NCBI GenBank assembly: GCA_012839645.1
Contig: DUMY01000161.1
Coordinates: 1-42,580 of the forward strand
From: Syntrophomonadaceae bacterium
Lineage (GTDB): Bacteria; Bacillota; DSM-12270; Thermacetogeniales; Thermacetogeniaceae
Direction of reading: 5' to 3'
DNA length: 42,580 bases
Shown here piece after piece: positions 9,042-18,134 of the stretch (position 1 is the first letter of the stretch; each line of letters begins with the position of its first letter). Made by a program: the position numbers and the translations under genes. The notes beneath the pieces are model-generated. The model had not been told where the DNA came from, ran no database searches, and saw nothing but the letters and a program-made list of their open reading frames with translations.

Positions 9042-10355
9042 TTAAGAAGCAATATCTCCTACAATTGGTTGTTCATCTTTTTTAGTTGAAGATGAAAAGA
9101 TTATATTCCCGATCCAGTAAAGCACCGCGGCTGCGAACAGGGAGTTCACAGCAGGAATACCCCACTGGACAAAATGACCGATAAGGAAGGCACAGACCCA
9201 GCTGACCAGGGAAATAGGGTTGATGTACTCTACGGTGTCAGGAAGTTTATTCTGGGCTCTGGAAATATCGAGTTCTTTCCGGGATCTTTTCAGGATAAAG
9301 TAGTCGACGATGATAATACCTCCCACCGGTGGAAGGGCGACTCCCAACAGCACCAGAAAGCTGACAAAACGATCAAGGATACCCATGACTGAACCCAATG
9401 TACCCAGGATGCCGATTACTAAAGTGATCAGGGAGCGGTGGACCTGCAGACCAAAGGTGGTGTCCAGGAAGTTCGATGCACCAAGGGATGCACCGTACAG
9501 GTTCATATCGTTGATTTTGATCGTAGCGAAAATAACTAGAGCAGCAGAAACCCAGCCACCCAGAGTCAGCATGATACTGACCACATCAGAACTCTTGACT
9601 GCGTGTGCCATTAGAACTCCAAGTGAGTTGATAATCAGCTCACCTAGAAAGAGGCTGAGCACGGTCATCCAGAATACATCCTTGGTGTTTCGGTTAAACC
9701 TGCTTAGATCCGGGGTAATGATCGCACCTACCATAAAGCCACCAGCGATCATGGTGACCGCCACTCCGAAGGGCATGAGTTCCCCAGGAGGAGCAGTATT
9801 GAGTAAATCTCCCAGGTTGTATTCGGTGAGCAGTTTATAAGTAGCGATAGCCATGGCGATTAAAAATCCAGGCACCGCAATGTTGGCGGTCCAACTCAGC
9901 ATTTTATAGCCGTAGACCACCAGCAGGGTGACAGCCAGTCCTGTAATGACCATCATTACTTTGAGGTTGACAGCACCTCCGAAGGCTTGTACCAGGCCTT
10001 CGGCAAAAACTGAGTTTTGGATGCCGAACCATCCGATGCAGGAAATGGCGATGATCAAGCCGATTAGGCTTGACCCAAAGCGGCCAAAGCCTGTCCATCT
10101 GGTGAGAACACTTGTAGAAAGCCCTTCCCGACAGCCGGCAACACCGATCAAAAAGCTGACTATTTCCAGGAGTACACAGCCGATGATGGTGGCCAGTACT
10201 GCATCTCTAATGTTTAAGCCGTAGCCAAGGGATGCTCCTAGAATTAGTTGTGATAGGGTAGCCACGGTGCCAAAGCGGATCATAAAAACCTCCCACATTG
10301 GACGCCGGGCTTCAAGGGGTGTGCGTTCCAGCGCGAAATCCTCTCCGCCTTTCAT
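9042..10355 (-). CDS. NCS1 family permease (cytosine/purine/hydantoin-type)
   Basis: Polytopic membrane protein with CodB-like RFGTVATLSQLILGASLGYGL, WFGIQNSVFAEGL and TPDLSRFNRNTKDVF motifs. Confidence 0.88.
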   Translation of the reverse strand: MKGGEDFALERTPLEARRPMWEVFMIRFGTVATLSQLILGASLGYGLNIRDAVLATIIGCVLLEIVSFLIGVAGCREGLSTSVLTRWTGFGRFGSSLIGLIIAISCIGWFGIQNSVFAEGLVQAFGGAVNLKVMMVITGLAVTLLVVYGYKMLSWTANIAVPGFLIAMAIATYKLLTEYNLGDLLNTAPPGELMPFGVAVTMIAGGFMVGAIITPDLSRFNRNTKDVFWMTVLSLFLGELIINSLGVLMAHAVKSSDVVSIMLTLGGWVSAALVIFATIKINDMNLYGASLGASNFLDTTFGLQVHRSLITLVIGILGTLGSVMGILDRFVSFLVLLGVALPPVGGIIIVDYFILKRSRKELDISRAQNKLPDTVEYINPISLVSWVCAFLIGHFVQWGIPAVNSLFAAAVLYWIGNIIFSSSTKKDEQPIVGDIAS

Positions 10356-10475
10356 GCTGTAAATATTACCTCCTTATAATTGAAAAATGATTATTGTAAC
10401 TAATGTTGTAAATAGAACTAAGACTGAAGCGGAATGGAAATGGGGAATCCCAAAATATTTTTTTAATAAGTTAAC

Positions 10476-10505
10476 ATTATATCAGATTTTTTTGTGTCCA
10501 GTGAA
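10476..10505 (-). promoter_or_regulatory. Candidate sigma-A promoter for the permease-DUF917-hyuA operon
   Basis: On the minus strand: TTCACT, 18 nt, TATAAT; implies a leader of roughly 115 nt before the permease ATG. Confidence 0.45.
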
Positions 10506-10697
10506 AGGAATTGTATTCCAGTACCCCGGCGAAGTTGACGCTTCGTGCCCTTATTGGGATGGGGATTACCATATGGCAAATACGACTATTATGGTTAATA
10601 TTGTATCAATATGGAAGGAATATGTGATAGCATGTTGAATAAAACACCAAAGGTTAGTGTTCAATCAAATACCTGGGGCATTCATTAAGTTTATTTC

Positions 10698-11639
10698 TTA
10701 TGCTTTATCTCTTAACACATAGAGGCGATCTCGTGCCAGTTTGACCAACCAGGGAGCGGCGTCTTTTTCTCTGATCAATCGCTGGAAAAAATCATAAGCA
10801 TCTTTTTTGTTTCCCAACTGTAAGGATAGTTCTGCAATAAGATACGTTATTTGGTGGATCTGGGATGAATTCTGATCTGAGGATGTGCTATATGCTTGCT
10901 TAAAGTATGTGAGCGCCTCTTGGCGCATCTCTTTTGCTGCCGGCGCTTTCCCGGTATCTTCGTAAAGCCAGGCCAAGTATAGGTATATCCTGGCTAGTTT
11001 ATCAGGTGTGCTCTCCAGCTTTTTGAGGCATTGGAGGACTAATTTATAGTTTTCTATAGCTAGTTCTAATTCTGTAAGTTGACTGCCTTCAGGTCTTTTA
11101 TTGCTGAAAGGAAGGAGCTTTTTTACTGAGGTAATCTTGTCAAAGTCCTGAGCCAGGTTCGCATAGCTGCACTCAGGGCATACAAAGACATTGTAAAGGA
11201 TAGGATCCATCTGTTCATAATGCATTCTTAAGTCAGGGTCTTGTTTGATTAATTTGAGTCTGCTGAATCTAATCTGTTTGGCTGTAAATGTTGTACCACA
11301 GAATGGGCAGCAAACGCTTATATCGTATAATAGGTTGTTGGGAGCAGATTGTGGATCTTTAGCGTTTTCAGTGTAGGTTTCTTTTTTGGATGGGCGCAGA
11401 ATTCTTTGTCTTATGTTATCTGGAAGTTGTTCTTCCCCAAGAACAATGACCTTGCAGCCATTTTCACCAGAATAAATATGCCCTTTTGTTTTGAATATGT
11501 TTCTTTCACACATCTTCTTTGTTTTTTGAGATTCTTTAACAATAACTGTTCCATTTAAAACTACACAGTATTTATTCTTCTTAATTGTGAGTCTAGTATT
11601 TGAAGGAACAACAGTGATCTGTGCTTCTTTGATTAACAA
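10698..11639 (-). CDS. DUF2225 family protein with double CxxC zinc motif, TPR-like C-terminus and a beta-rich N-terminal extension
   Basis: CCPFCGTTFTAKQIR...VFVCPECSYANLAQDF pattern of DUF2225. TTG start at 11639 preferred because aaaggag precedes it; the ORF-track start is 11690. Confidence 0.75.
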   Translation of the reverse strand: MLIKEAQITVVPSNTRLTIKKNKYCVVLNGTVIVKESQKTKKMCERNIFKTKGHIYSGENGCKVIVLGEEQLPDNIRQRILRPSKKETYTENAKDPQSAPNNLLYDISVCCPFCGTTFTAKQIRFSRLKLIKQDPDLRMHYEQMDPILYNVFVCPECSYANLAQDFDKITSVKKLLPFSNKRPEGSQLTELELAIENYKLVLQCLKKLESTPDKLARIYLYLAWLYEDTGKAPAAKEMRQEALTYFKQAYSTSSDQNSSQIHQITYLIAELSLQLGNKKDAYDFFQRLIREKDAAPWLVKLARDRLYVLRDKA

Positions 11640-11852
11640 AATACAAAATACTCCTTTCTGTAAATATAAACTATGAAAAATGTCGAACAATTAGGGACTT
11701 TTGTATTATTTTGTTTCTTAGAATAATAACACACTACTTTTCAACCAGCAACTGGTCAGAGGTTATGTTAGTTATGGATAGCTCTAGAAGGGATCTCCAA
11801 ACATTTAAAGAACAGAATCCTATAATAAAAATAAGAAATGCGAGGTTTTCCA

Positions 11853-12626
11853 ATGAACAAAGTTGTTGAAACACTAAAAAACAGAAAGTCTCTGAGAAAA
11901 TATGATGAAAGGCCGATCTCCCAGGAACACCTGGACATAATCCTTGATTGCCTTATGAGGGCTCCCACAGCAGGTAATATGATGCTCTATTCTGTGATCA
12001 TGATTGAGGATGAGCACAAAAGGGAGATCCTGAGCCAAACATGCGACAACCAGCCGTTTATCGCAAGAGCACCTCTTGTACTGATTTTCACCGCTGATTA
12101 TCAAAAATGGTACGATTATTATAATGCCGGTAATGTAGAGGAGTACTGTAGCGAAGAAAATATCCCTTTTACACGTCCATCAGAGGCAAGTTTGATGCTT
12201 GCAACCTGTGATGCCTTGATAGCAGCGCAAAATGCTGTTATAGCCGGGGAATCCCTTGGAATAGGTTCCTGCTATATAGGGGACATCATGGAAAAGTATG
12301 AGGAGCATAAAGAACTTCTCAACCTTCCTGAGTACGTTTTTCCTGTTGCTATGCTGTGCATGGGGTACTATCCGGATAACTACAATAAAAAGCTTCGTCC
12401 AAGATTTAAGAAGGATTATGTTGTTTTTAAGGACACCTATAGAAGGCTTAATGAGGATGAAATAAAGGACATGTTCAAATCCCTTGATGAAAGCTACAGA
12501 GCAGAGAACATCTACAATGCTAAAAACTATGCACAGATACATTATGCAAGAAAGACAGGTGCACCATTTTCAAGAGAGATGGCTAGATCAGTTAGAGAGG
12601 CACTAAAAGTATGGGATGGCAAATAA
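11853..12626 (+). CDS. Nitroreductase family protein (NfsA/FRP-like)
   Basis: LKNRKSLRKYDERPISQEHLDIILDCLMRAPTAGNM...AAQNAVIAGESLGIGSCYIGDI...PVAMLCMGYYP. Confidence 0.9.
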   Translation: MNKVVETLKNRKSLRKYDERPISQEHLDIILDCLMRAPTAGNMMLYSVIMIEDEHKREILSQTCDNQPFIARAPLVLIFTADYQKWYDYYNAGNVEEYCSEENIPFTRPSEASLMLATCDALIAAQNAVIAGESLGIGSCYIGDIMEKYEEHKELLNLPEYVFPVAMLCMGYYPDNYNKKLRPRFKKDYVVFKDTYRRLNEDEIKDMFKSLDESYRAENIYNAKNYAQIHYARKTGAPFSREMARSVREALKVWDGK

Positions 12627-12637
12627 ACCAAGCTTAA

Positions 12638-12733
12638 ATGTCGTTGAAAACATATGGGAAAAATGAACCGGAGGCATTAGAGCAGATTATGAATATTAAC
12701 CTAAAATGTCCTGAATGTGGCTGTGAAACATAA
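12638..12733 (+). CDS. Possible 31-aa micro-ORF or gene remnant with CPECGC motif
   Basis: ATG 12638 to TAA 12731..12733 translates to MSLKTYGKNEPEALEQIMNINLKCPECGCET. No clear RBS. Confidence 0.2.
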   Translation: MSLKTYGKNEPEALEQIMNINLKCPECGCET

Positions 12734-12825
12734 TATATGCCTATAGTTTTTTTACTATTGGTAAATTATTTATCACCCCCCTGATGCAAACTAAGTGTAA
12801 ATGAAATTATAAGGGGGTTGTTGAA

Positions 12826-13650
12826 ATGCGCCCGATCTGGCAGGGGGCGGTCAGCTTTGGTCTTGTCAATATTCCGGTTAAAGTTTTTCCTGCTGTTCAG
12901 AATAAGGACATAAAATTCCGGTTTCTCCATAAAGAGTGTCACACCCCATTAAACTATGAGCGCAGGTGTTCAACGTGTGAGCGAGTAGTGCCTATGGAAG
13001 AGGTGGAAAGGGCTTATGAGTATGAAAAAGGAAGGTTTGTGACGATTGAGGAAGAACTGCTAGCACCACAAGAGAAACCCCTGCATACGGTGGAGATTCT
13101 TGATTTTGTGCACCTCAATGAAATTGATCCCATTTATTTCGCCAAACCTTATTATTTAGCACCAAGTACAGGGGGTGAGAAGGCTTATGCCTTACTTCAC
13201 CACGCCATGCAGGAAACCGGGCAGGTAGCCATCGCCAGAACTAGGCTGCGCAATAAGGAATCCCTGGTGGCTTTGCGCATTTTTAAACAGTGTTTGCTGA
13301 TGTCTATCATGTTCTATGATGATGAAATACGCAGGGTGGATGCTCTCCTGGATCCTCAAAAAAAGATGGATCTCAGTGCCGGTGAAATTAAGATGGCAGT
13401 TGAACTGATCGGGAATCTGGCCAGCAGTTTTGAGCCGGAAAAGTATGAGGATGAATACCGCAAAACTCTGGAAAAAGCCATTGCTGCTAAAATTGCCGGC
13501 AAGGAGATCGCTGTGGCGCCGGCGGCTCCCTCAGAGAAAGTGGTGGATCTCGTGGAGGCTTTGAAAGCCAGTTTAGAGGCGACCAAACAAAAGAAGGAAG
13601 GAAAGGAAAAGAAAAAACCAAGAAAAAAGGCGGCAACAGGAAAATTATAA
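12826..13650 (+). CDS. ku: Ku family non-homologous end-joining protein
   Basis: MRPIWQGAVSFGLVNIPVKVFPAVQNKDIKFRFLHKECHTPLNYERRC is a classic bacterial Ku N-terminus; lysine-rich C-terminal tail. Confidence 0.95.
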   Translation: MRPIWQGAVSFGLVNIPVKVFPAVQNKDIKFRFLHKECHTPLNYERRCSTCERVVPMEEVERAYEYEKGRFVTIEEELLAPQEKPLHTVEILDFVHLNEIDPIYFAKPYYLAPSTGGEKAYALLHHAMQETGQVAIARTRLRNKESLVALRIFKQCLLMSIMFYDDEIRRVDALLDPQKKMDLSAGEIKMAVELIGNLASSFEPEKYEDEYRKTLEKAIAAKIAGKEIAVAPAAPSEKVVDLVEALKASLEATKQKKEGKEKKKPRKKAATGKL

Positions 13651-13889
13651 CGATGTCTGCCATTATTTATACAGCAGTTGTTTAGCAAACTAAAGTTGAT
13701 ATTTATGTATCAATCACCAAATGCACCATTGACAAATGTATTAATAAGGATTACGCTTTTGTAATTGGTATAAGATGGTCACATAGTGTGAAATTGTTTA
13801 CAGATTATTCATATAAAGTACTTTTTTGATTTTGGTGATGCTGTTGGCAGGTTGTAACCCTTAAAGAATAAGGTAAGGGAGAGGATCAT

Positions 13890-15008
13890 GTGGATGACCG
13901 CTACTGCTGGGCAGCGCTGCAGATTACCCTCAATTTGGGTCCCCGTAGCTTGTTCTATCTATACCGTCATTTTCCAACAGGGAAGGCGGTTTTAGAGGCG
14001 AGCCTAAAGGAGCTGAAAAGGGTACCCCGTCTTACTCTACAGTCTTATGAGCGGGTTGCCCAAGGACGGGATGCAGTCAATCCTGAAAAGACGGCAGAAG
14101 GCCTACAAGCAAGTGGGATTCAGGTCACTCTGCTGGATGATAAGTTATATCCCCACGCACTTGCCCAAATTGCAGATCCCCCGGTGATCCTTTATACTAA
14201 AGGAAGATTGCCTGAACGAAAAGTGCCATTAATTGCAGTTGTAGGGTCACGCCGAGCCACCTCTTATGGGAAAGCTGTTGCCCATAGACTCTCCCGGGAG
14301 TTGGTTCAGTTGGGGTGGGGAGTTGTCAGCGGTATGGCCCGAGGAATTGATACGGCTGCTCATGAGGGAGCACTGAAAGCAGAGGGTTACACACTGGCGG
14401 TTTTGGGGTGTGGTATCAATGTCTGCTATCCCCGGGAAAATAGAAAGCTGAAAGAATGTATTGAGGAAAAGGGGTGTGTCCTGAGCGAATTCCCTCCAGA
14501 TATGGCCCCCCATGCAAAAAACTTCCCTATCCGCAACAGGATCATCAGCGGCTGCTCTATGGGAGTATTGGTGGTGGAGGCCGGGGAACGGAGCGGGGCA
14601 TTGATCACTGCCTATAATGCATTGGAGCAGAATAGGGAGGTTTTTGCCATACCTGGGCCTGTGACAAGCAAATACAGTCAGGGGGCCAATAAGTTGATCA
14701 AACAGGGGGCAAAATTGGTGGAAGATGCAGCAGACATCATCGAGGAATTTCCATACCTGTACTGGGTTCCCTCACCACAAACACCTCAAAAAAAGTGCTC
14801 AGAACCAAGTTTAACCCTTGAAGAGTCTTGTGTTTTACAAAAGCTTAGTTTAGAACCTGTACACATAGATGAGCTGGTAGAAATTACCGGCTTATCAGTG
14901 TCAGTTGTAGGAGGTATATTAACGTTGCTTGAGTTTAGAGGTTTAGCTAAACAGCTACCTGGCCATTACTTTATTAATCCAGAAATAAGTCTGGATCAAA
15001 AAAGGTGA
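13890..15008 (+). CDS. dprA: DNA-processing protein DprA/Smf
   Basis: VGSRRATSYGKAVAHRLSRELVQLGWGVVSGMARGIDTAAHEGAL, GCGINVCYPRENRKL, GERSGALITAYNALEQNREVFAIPG; C-terminal winged helix. Confidence 0.96.
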   Translation: MDDRYCWAALQITLNLGPRSLFYLYRHFPTGKAVLEASLKELKRVPRLTLQSYERVAQGRDAVNPEKTAEGLQASGIQVTLLDDKLYPHALAQIADPPVILYTKGRLPERKVPLIAVVGSRRATSYGKAVAHRLSRELVQLGWGVVSGMARGIDTAAHEGALKAEGYTLAVLGCGINVCYPRENRKLKECIEEKGCVLSEFPPDMAPHAKNFPIRNRIISGCSMGVLVVEAGERSGALITAYNALEQNREVFAIPGPVTSKYSQGANKLIKQGAKLVEDAADIIEEFPYLYWVPSPQTPQKKCSEPSLTLEESCVLQKLSLEPVHIDELVEITGLSVSVVGGILTLLEFRGLAKQLPGHYFINPEISLDQKR

Positions 15009-15016
15009 CAAATGTT

Positions 15017-17092
15017 ATGGCAAAAGTATTAATAATCGTCGAGTCTCCTGCTAAAGCCAGGGCTATCGGCAAATTTCTGGGAAAAAAATATACTGTTAAG
15101 GCATCTTTAGGGCATGTGCGAGATCTCCCTAAAAGCCGTCTTGGTGTTGATGTGGAAAACAATTTTGATCCTAAGTACATTACCATTCGTGGTAAAGGAG
15201 ATGTGATCAAGGAGCTTCGTTCAGCTGCAAAAAAGGTTGATCACGTTCTCTTGGGTCCTGACCCGGACCGCGAGGGAGAGGCTATTGCCTGGCACCTAAT
15301 GCATATTCTGAGGGTTCCAGAGGATGCAAAGTGCAGGATCGAATTTCAGGAAATCACCAAAAAGGCGCTGGATAAGGCGGTGAAAGAGCCGCGGTTGGTG
15401 GATCAGGACAGGGTTGATGCCCAGCAGTGCAGGCGTGTCCTGGACCGCCTGGTTGGTTATAAGCTCAGCCCGTTACTATGGCGTAAAGTCAGGAGAGGAC
15501 TGAGTGCCGGTCGGGTACAGTCTGTGGCAATGCGTCTAATATGTGATCGGGAACAGGAGATAAGGGAGTTCCAGCCAGAGGAATACTGGAGCATTACAGG
15601 TCATTTCAAAACCGATAAAAACAGCTTAGAAGCGGAGTTGGCTCGAAAAGGGAAGAAAAAGATAGAACTTTCCACCAAAGAGGATGTTGATGAAGTACTC
15701 CGGGAACTGGATGATGCTGCTTTTAAGGTTAGTAAAATTACTAAAAGAGAGCGTAAGCGCAATCCTGCCCCTCCCTTTACAACCAGTACCCTTCAGCAGG
15801 TGGCCAGCCGTAAACTCAATTATCCCGTCAAGAAGACCATGTGGATCGCCCAGCAGCTGTATGAGGGTTTGGAACTGGGTAAAGAAGGAGTATCCGGGCT
15901 AATCACCTATATGCGTACGGATTCTACCAGGGTTTCAGGTGGGGCACAGGCTGCTGCCCGGGATTATATTGCGGATGCAGTGGGCTCTGAATATGTGCCG
16001 GAAAAACCACCCTTTTATAAATCATCCTCCCGAGCTCAGGAAGCCCATGAGGCTATTCGCCCTACAGATGTAACCCGTAATCCGGAACGGATGAAAGATA
16101 TCCTATCCAGGGATCAGTATAGATTATATAAACTAATATGGGAGCGTTTTTTGGCAAGCCAGATGAAACCCGCTATTTTTGAGGTAACCACAATTGAAAT
16201 CCTGGGTAGTCATTACCTTTTCCGGACCAGTGGTTCAGTAATCAAGTTTCCCGGTTTTATGCGTGTGTATACAGAAGCCGAAGCAGACGAAACGCTCCTT
16301 CCTGTGGTTGCTAAGGGGGATATCCTGGATCTAATCAAATTAGAGCCAAAACAACACTTTACCCAACCACCTGCTCGCTATACAGAAGCGAGTCTCGTCA
16401 AGGCCTTGGAGGAAAATGGGATCGGGAGACCCAGCACATATGCCCCGATCATTGCCACTATTCAAAGCCGTGGTTATGTTAGTAAGGAAAAAAGACAGCT
16501 CTATCCCACTGAATTAGGTCAGATAGTTGTGGATCTTTTGAAAGAGTATTTTTCTAAGATCATTGACGTTGAATTTACCGCAGAGATGGAGAAAAAGCTT
16601 GATCAAGTAGAAGAAGGGGAACTTATCTGGCAGGATGTTGTCGAGAAGTTTTATGGTCCCTTCGAGAAAGATCTACTCCATGCAGAAGAGGAGATTGAGG
16701 TGATCCCTATTGAGGAGGAGACAAGTGAGGAAAAATGCCCCAAATGCGGCCAGAACCTGAAGGTTAAACAAGGAAGATACGGGAAATTCCTTGCCTGTCC
16801 TGGATTCCCGGAATGTCGTTATACTAAGGCCTTTTTAGAGGATACAGGTGTTCTGTGTCCACGCTGCAAGGGAAAAATAGTGGTGCGCAGATCCCGTAAA
16901 GGAAGGAAGTTTTACGGGTGTATCAATTACCCCGAGTGCAAGTTTACCTCCTGGAATGAACCCATTGCTGAATATTGCCCGGAATGCGAACATTTTTTGG
17001 TTTACCGGGGGAAGATGAAAAACCTCTATTGTCCCAATTGCAAAAAAACACTGCAGGAGGAGGATCTGACCACTGTATCCAAAGTAAAGTGA
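15017..17092 (+). CDS. topA: DNA topoisomerase I with C-terminal zinc ribbons
   Basis: LIIVESPAKARAIGKFLGKKYTV, GPDPDREGEAIAWHL, GLITYMRTDSTRVS; CPKCG...C zinc-ribbon repeats. Confidence 0.97.
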   Translation: MAKVLIIVESPAKARAIGKFLGKKYTVKASLGHVRDLPKSRLGVDVENNFDPKYITIRGKGDVIKELRSAAKKVDHVLLGPDPDREGEAIAWHLMHILRVPEDAKCRIEFQEITKKALDKAVKEPRLVDQDRVDAQQCRRVLDRLVGYKLSPLLWRKVRRGLSAGRVQSVAMRLICDREQEIREFQPEEYWSITGHFKTDKNSLEAELARKGKKKIELSTKEDVDEVLRELDDAAFKVSKITKRERKRNPAPPFTTSTLQQVASRKLNYPVKKTMWIAQQLYEGLELGKEGVSGLITYMRTDSTRVSGGAQAAARDYIADAVGSEYVPEKPPFYKSSSRAQEAHEAIRPTDVTRNPERMKDILSRDQYRLYKLIWERFLASQMKPAIFEVTTIEILGSHYLFRTSGSVIKFPGFMRVYTEAEADETLLPVVAKGDILDLIKLEPKQHFTQPPARYTEASLVKALEENGIGRPSTYAPIIATIQSRGYVSKEKRQLYPTELGQIVVDLLKEYFSKIIDVEFTAEMEKKLDQVEEGELIWQDVVEKFYGPFEKDLLHAEEEIEVIPIEEETSEEKCPKCGQNLKVKQGRYGKFLACPGFPECRYTKAFLEDTGVLCPRCKGKIVVRRSRKGRKFYGCINYPECKFTSWNEPIAEYCPECEHFLVYRGKMKNLYCPNCKKTLQEEDLTTVSKVK

Positions 17093-17159
17093 TGGCATTG
17101 AACTGCTGCTGGCATATTAGGGAGAAACCTGGTCCCAATTTGCCAGAATAACTAAGTGG

Positions 17160-17188
17160 TTGCCAGGAAAGATATGGTATGCTAGTAT
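17160..17188 (+). promoter_or_regulatory. Candidate sigma-A promoter upstream of xerC-hslVU-codY
   Basis: TTGCCA (17160..17165), 17-nt spacer, TAGTAT (17183..17188) with extended -10 TGC. Confidence 0.5.
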
Positions 17189-17209
17189 GTGAAAAGAGGT
17201 AATATTCTG

Positions 17210-18124
17210 ATGAGTAATAAGGAAACTTGCGAACAGTTTATAAAATATCTACAAACTCAGAAGAACCTCAGTGAACAAACTGCTCAAAGCTACAGATGTG
17301 ATCTAAAGCATTTTTTGCAATACCTTGAATCTGAGCAAATAGGTGAACTAAGCGATGTCAACTTAAAAATCACACGAAATTACCTTTCGCAATTATATGA
17401 GGCAGATTATGCTCGCAGCACTATATCACGTCGGTTAGCATGTCTGCGGTCTTTATTCAGATATTTGTGTCAGGCGGGCAAAATTGACAACAACCCGTTG
17501 GTACTTGTTAGAACACCTAAAAAGGCAAAGCACCTGCCGCAGTTTCTCTATTCCAATGAGGTCAATGATCTCTTAGATAAACCCGTAGCCAAGGGGAAGC
17601 TTGAGATTCGGGATCATGCTCTCCTGGAGCTGCTTTACAGTTCTGGTCTCCGCATTGGTGAAGCTGTGCAGCTTAATATCGGAGATGTTGAACTTCAACT
17701 GCGTTCCCTGCGAGTTAAAGGTAAGGGTCAAAAGGAGCGTATTGTTCCCTTTGGCTCTTGTGCCGGTGCTGCCTTGCAGAGGTATATGAAAGAGGGGCGG
17801 CCGCTGATCTGCGGAAAGAAAGAACCGTTACCGGCAGAGCCGCTTTTTGTTAATTGGAGGGGGAAGCGGCTAACGACAAGAGGGGCTTACGGTATCATTA
17901 CCAAATATCTAAAAAGGGTGGCTCCCACCAGGCATCTTACACCGCACTCCCTGCGGCATACCTTTGCTACACATCTCCTGGAGGGTGGCGCGGATCTCCG
18001 TTCTGTACAAGAACTTTTGGGTCATTCCAGGATGTCAAGCACCCAGATTTATACACATGTAACCGGGGAACGGATTAAGGCTGTATATGAAAAAGCACAC
18101 CCACGAGCGAAAGAGCGGAAATGA
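17210..18124 (+). CDS. xerC: Tyrosine recombinase XerC/CodV
   Basis: [57 protein letters not shown]; position between topA and hslV. Confidence 0.95.
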   Translation: MSNKETCEQFIKYLQTQKNLSEQTAQSYRCDLKHFLQYLESEQIGELSDVNLKITRNYLSQLYEADYARSTISRRLACLRSLFRYLCQAGKIDNNPLVLVRTPKKAKHLPQFLYSNEVNDLLDKPVAKGKLEIRDHALLELLYSSGLRIGEAVQLNIGDVELQLRSLRVKGKGQKERIVPFGSCAGAALQRYMKEGRPLICGKKEPLPAEPLFVNWRGKRLTTRGAYGIITKYLKRVAPTRHLTPHSLRHTFATHLLEGGADLRSVQELLGHSRMSSTQIYTHVTGERIKAVYEKAHPRAKERK

Positions 18125-18134
18125 GGGAATTGGA

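Noticed and set aside
9310-9840. 176-aa plus-strand ORF antisense to the NCS1 permease
   Set aside because: Composition typical of the antisense of a membrane protein gene; no domain or RBS.
10387-10638. 83-aa ORF in the permease-DUF2225 intergenic region
   Set aside because: Overlaps the likely promoter and leader of the permease operon, no RBS, no recognisable motif.
10634-10697. Imperfect inverted repeat downstream of the DUF2225 gene as a terminator
   Set aside because: Only a short interrupted stem and a poor T-tract on the minus strand.
12780-12815. Possible sporulation sigma-G promoter before ku
   Set aside because: Bacillus ku is a forespore gene, but the -35/-10 spacing and sequence here did not match the sigma-G consensus well enough.
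13651-13889. TTGACA-17-TACGCT and other promoter-like strings before dprA
   Set aside because: AT-rich region gives several weak matches; none is clearly better than the others, so no specific promoter is reported.
17140-17160. Possible CodY box (aatttgccagaataa) upstream of xerC
   Set aside because: Too many mismatches to the AATTTTCWGAAAATT consensus; cannot be distinguished from chance.
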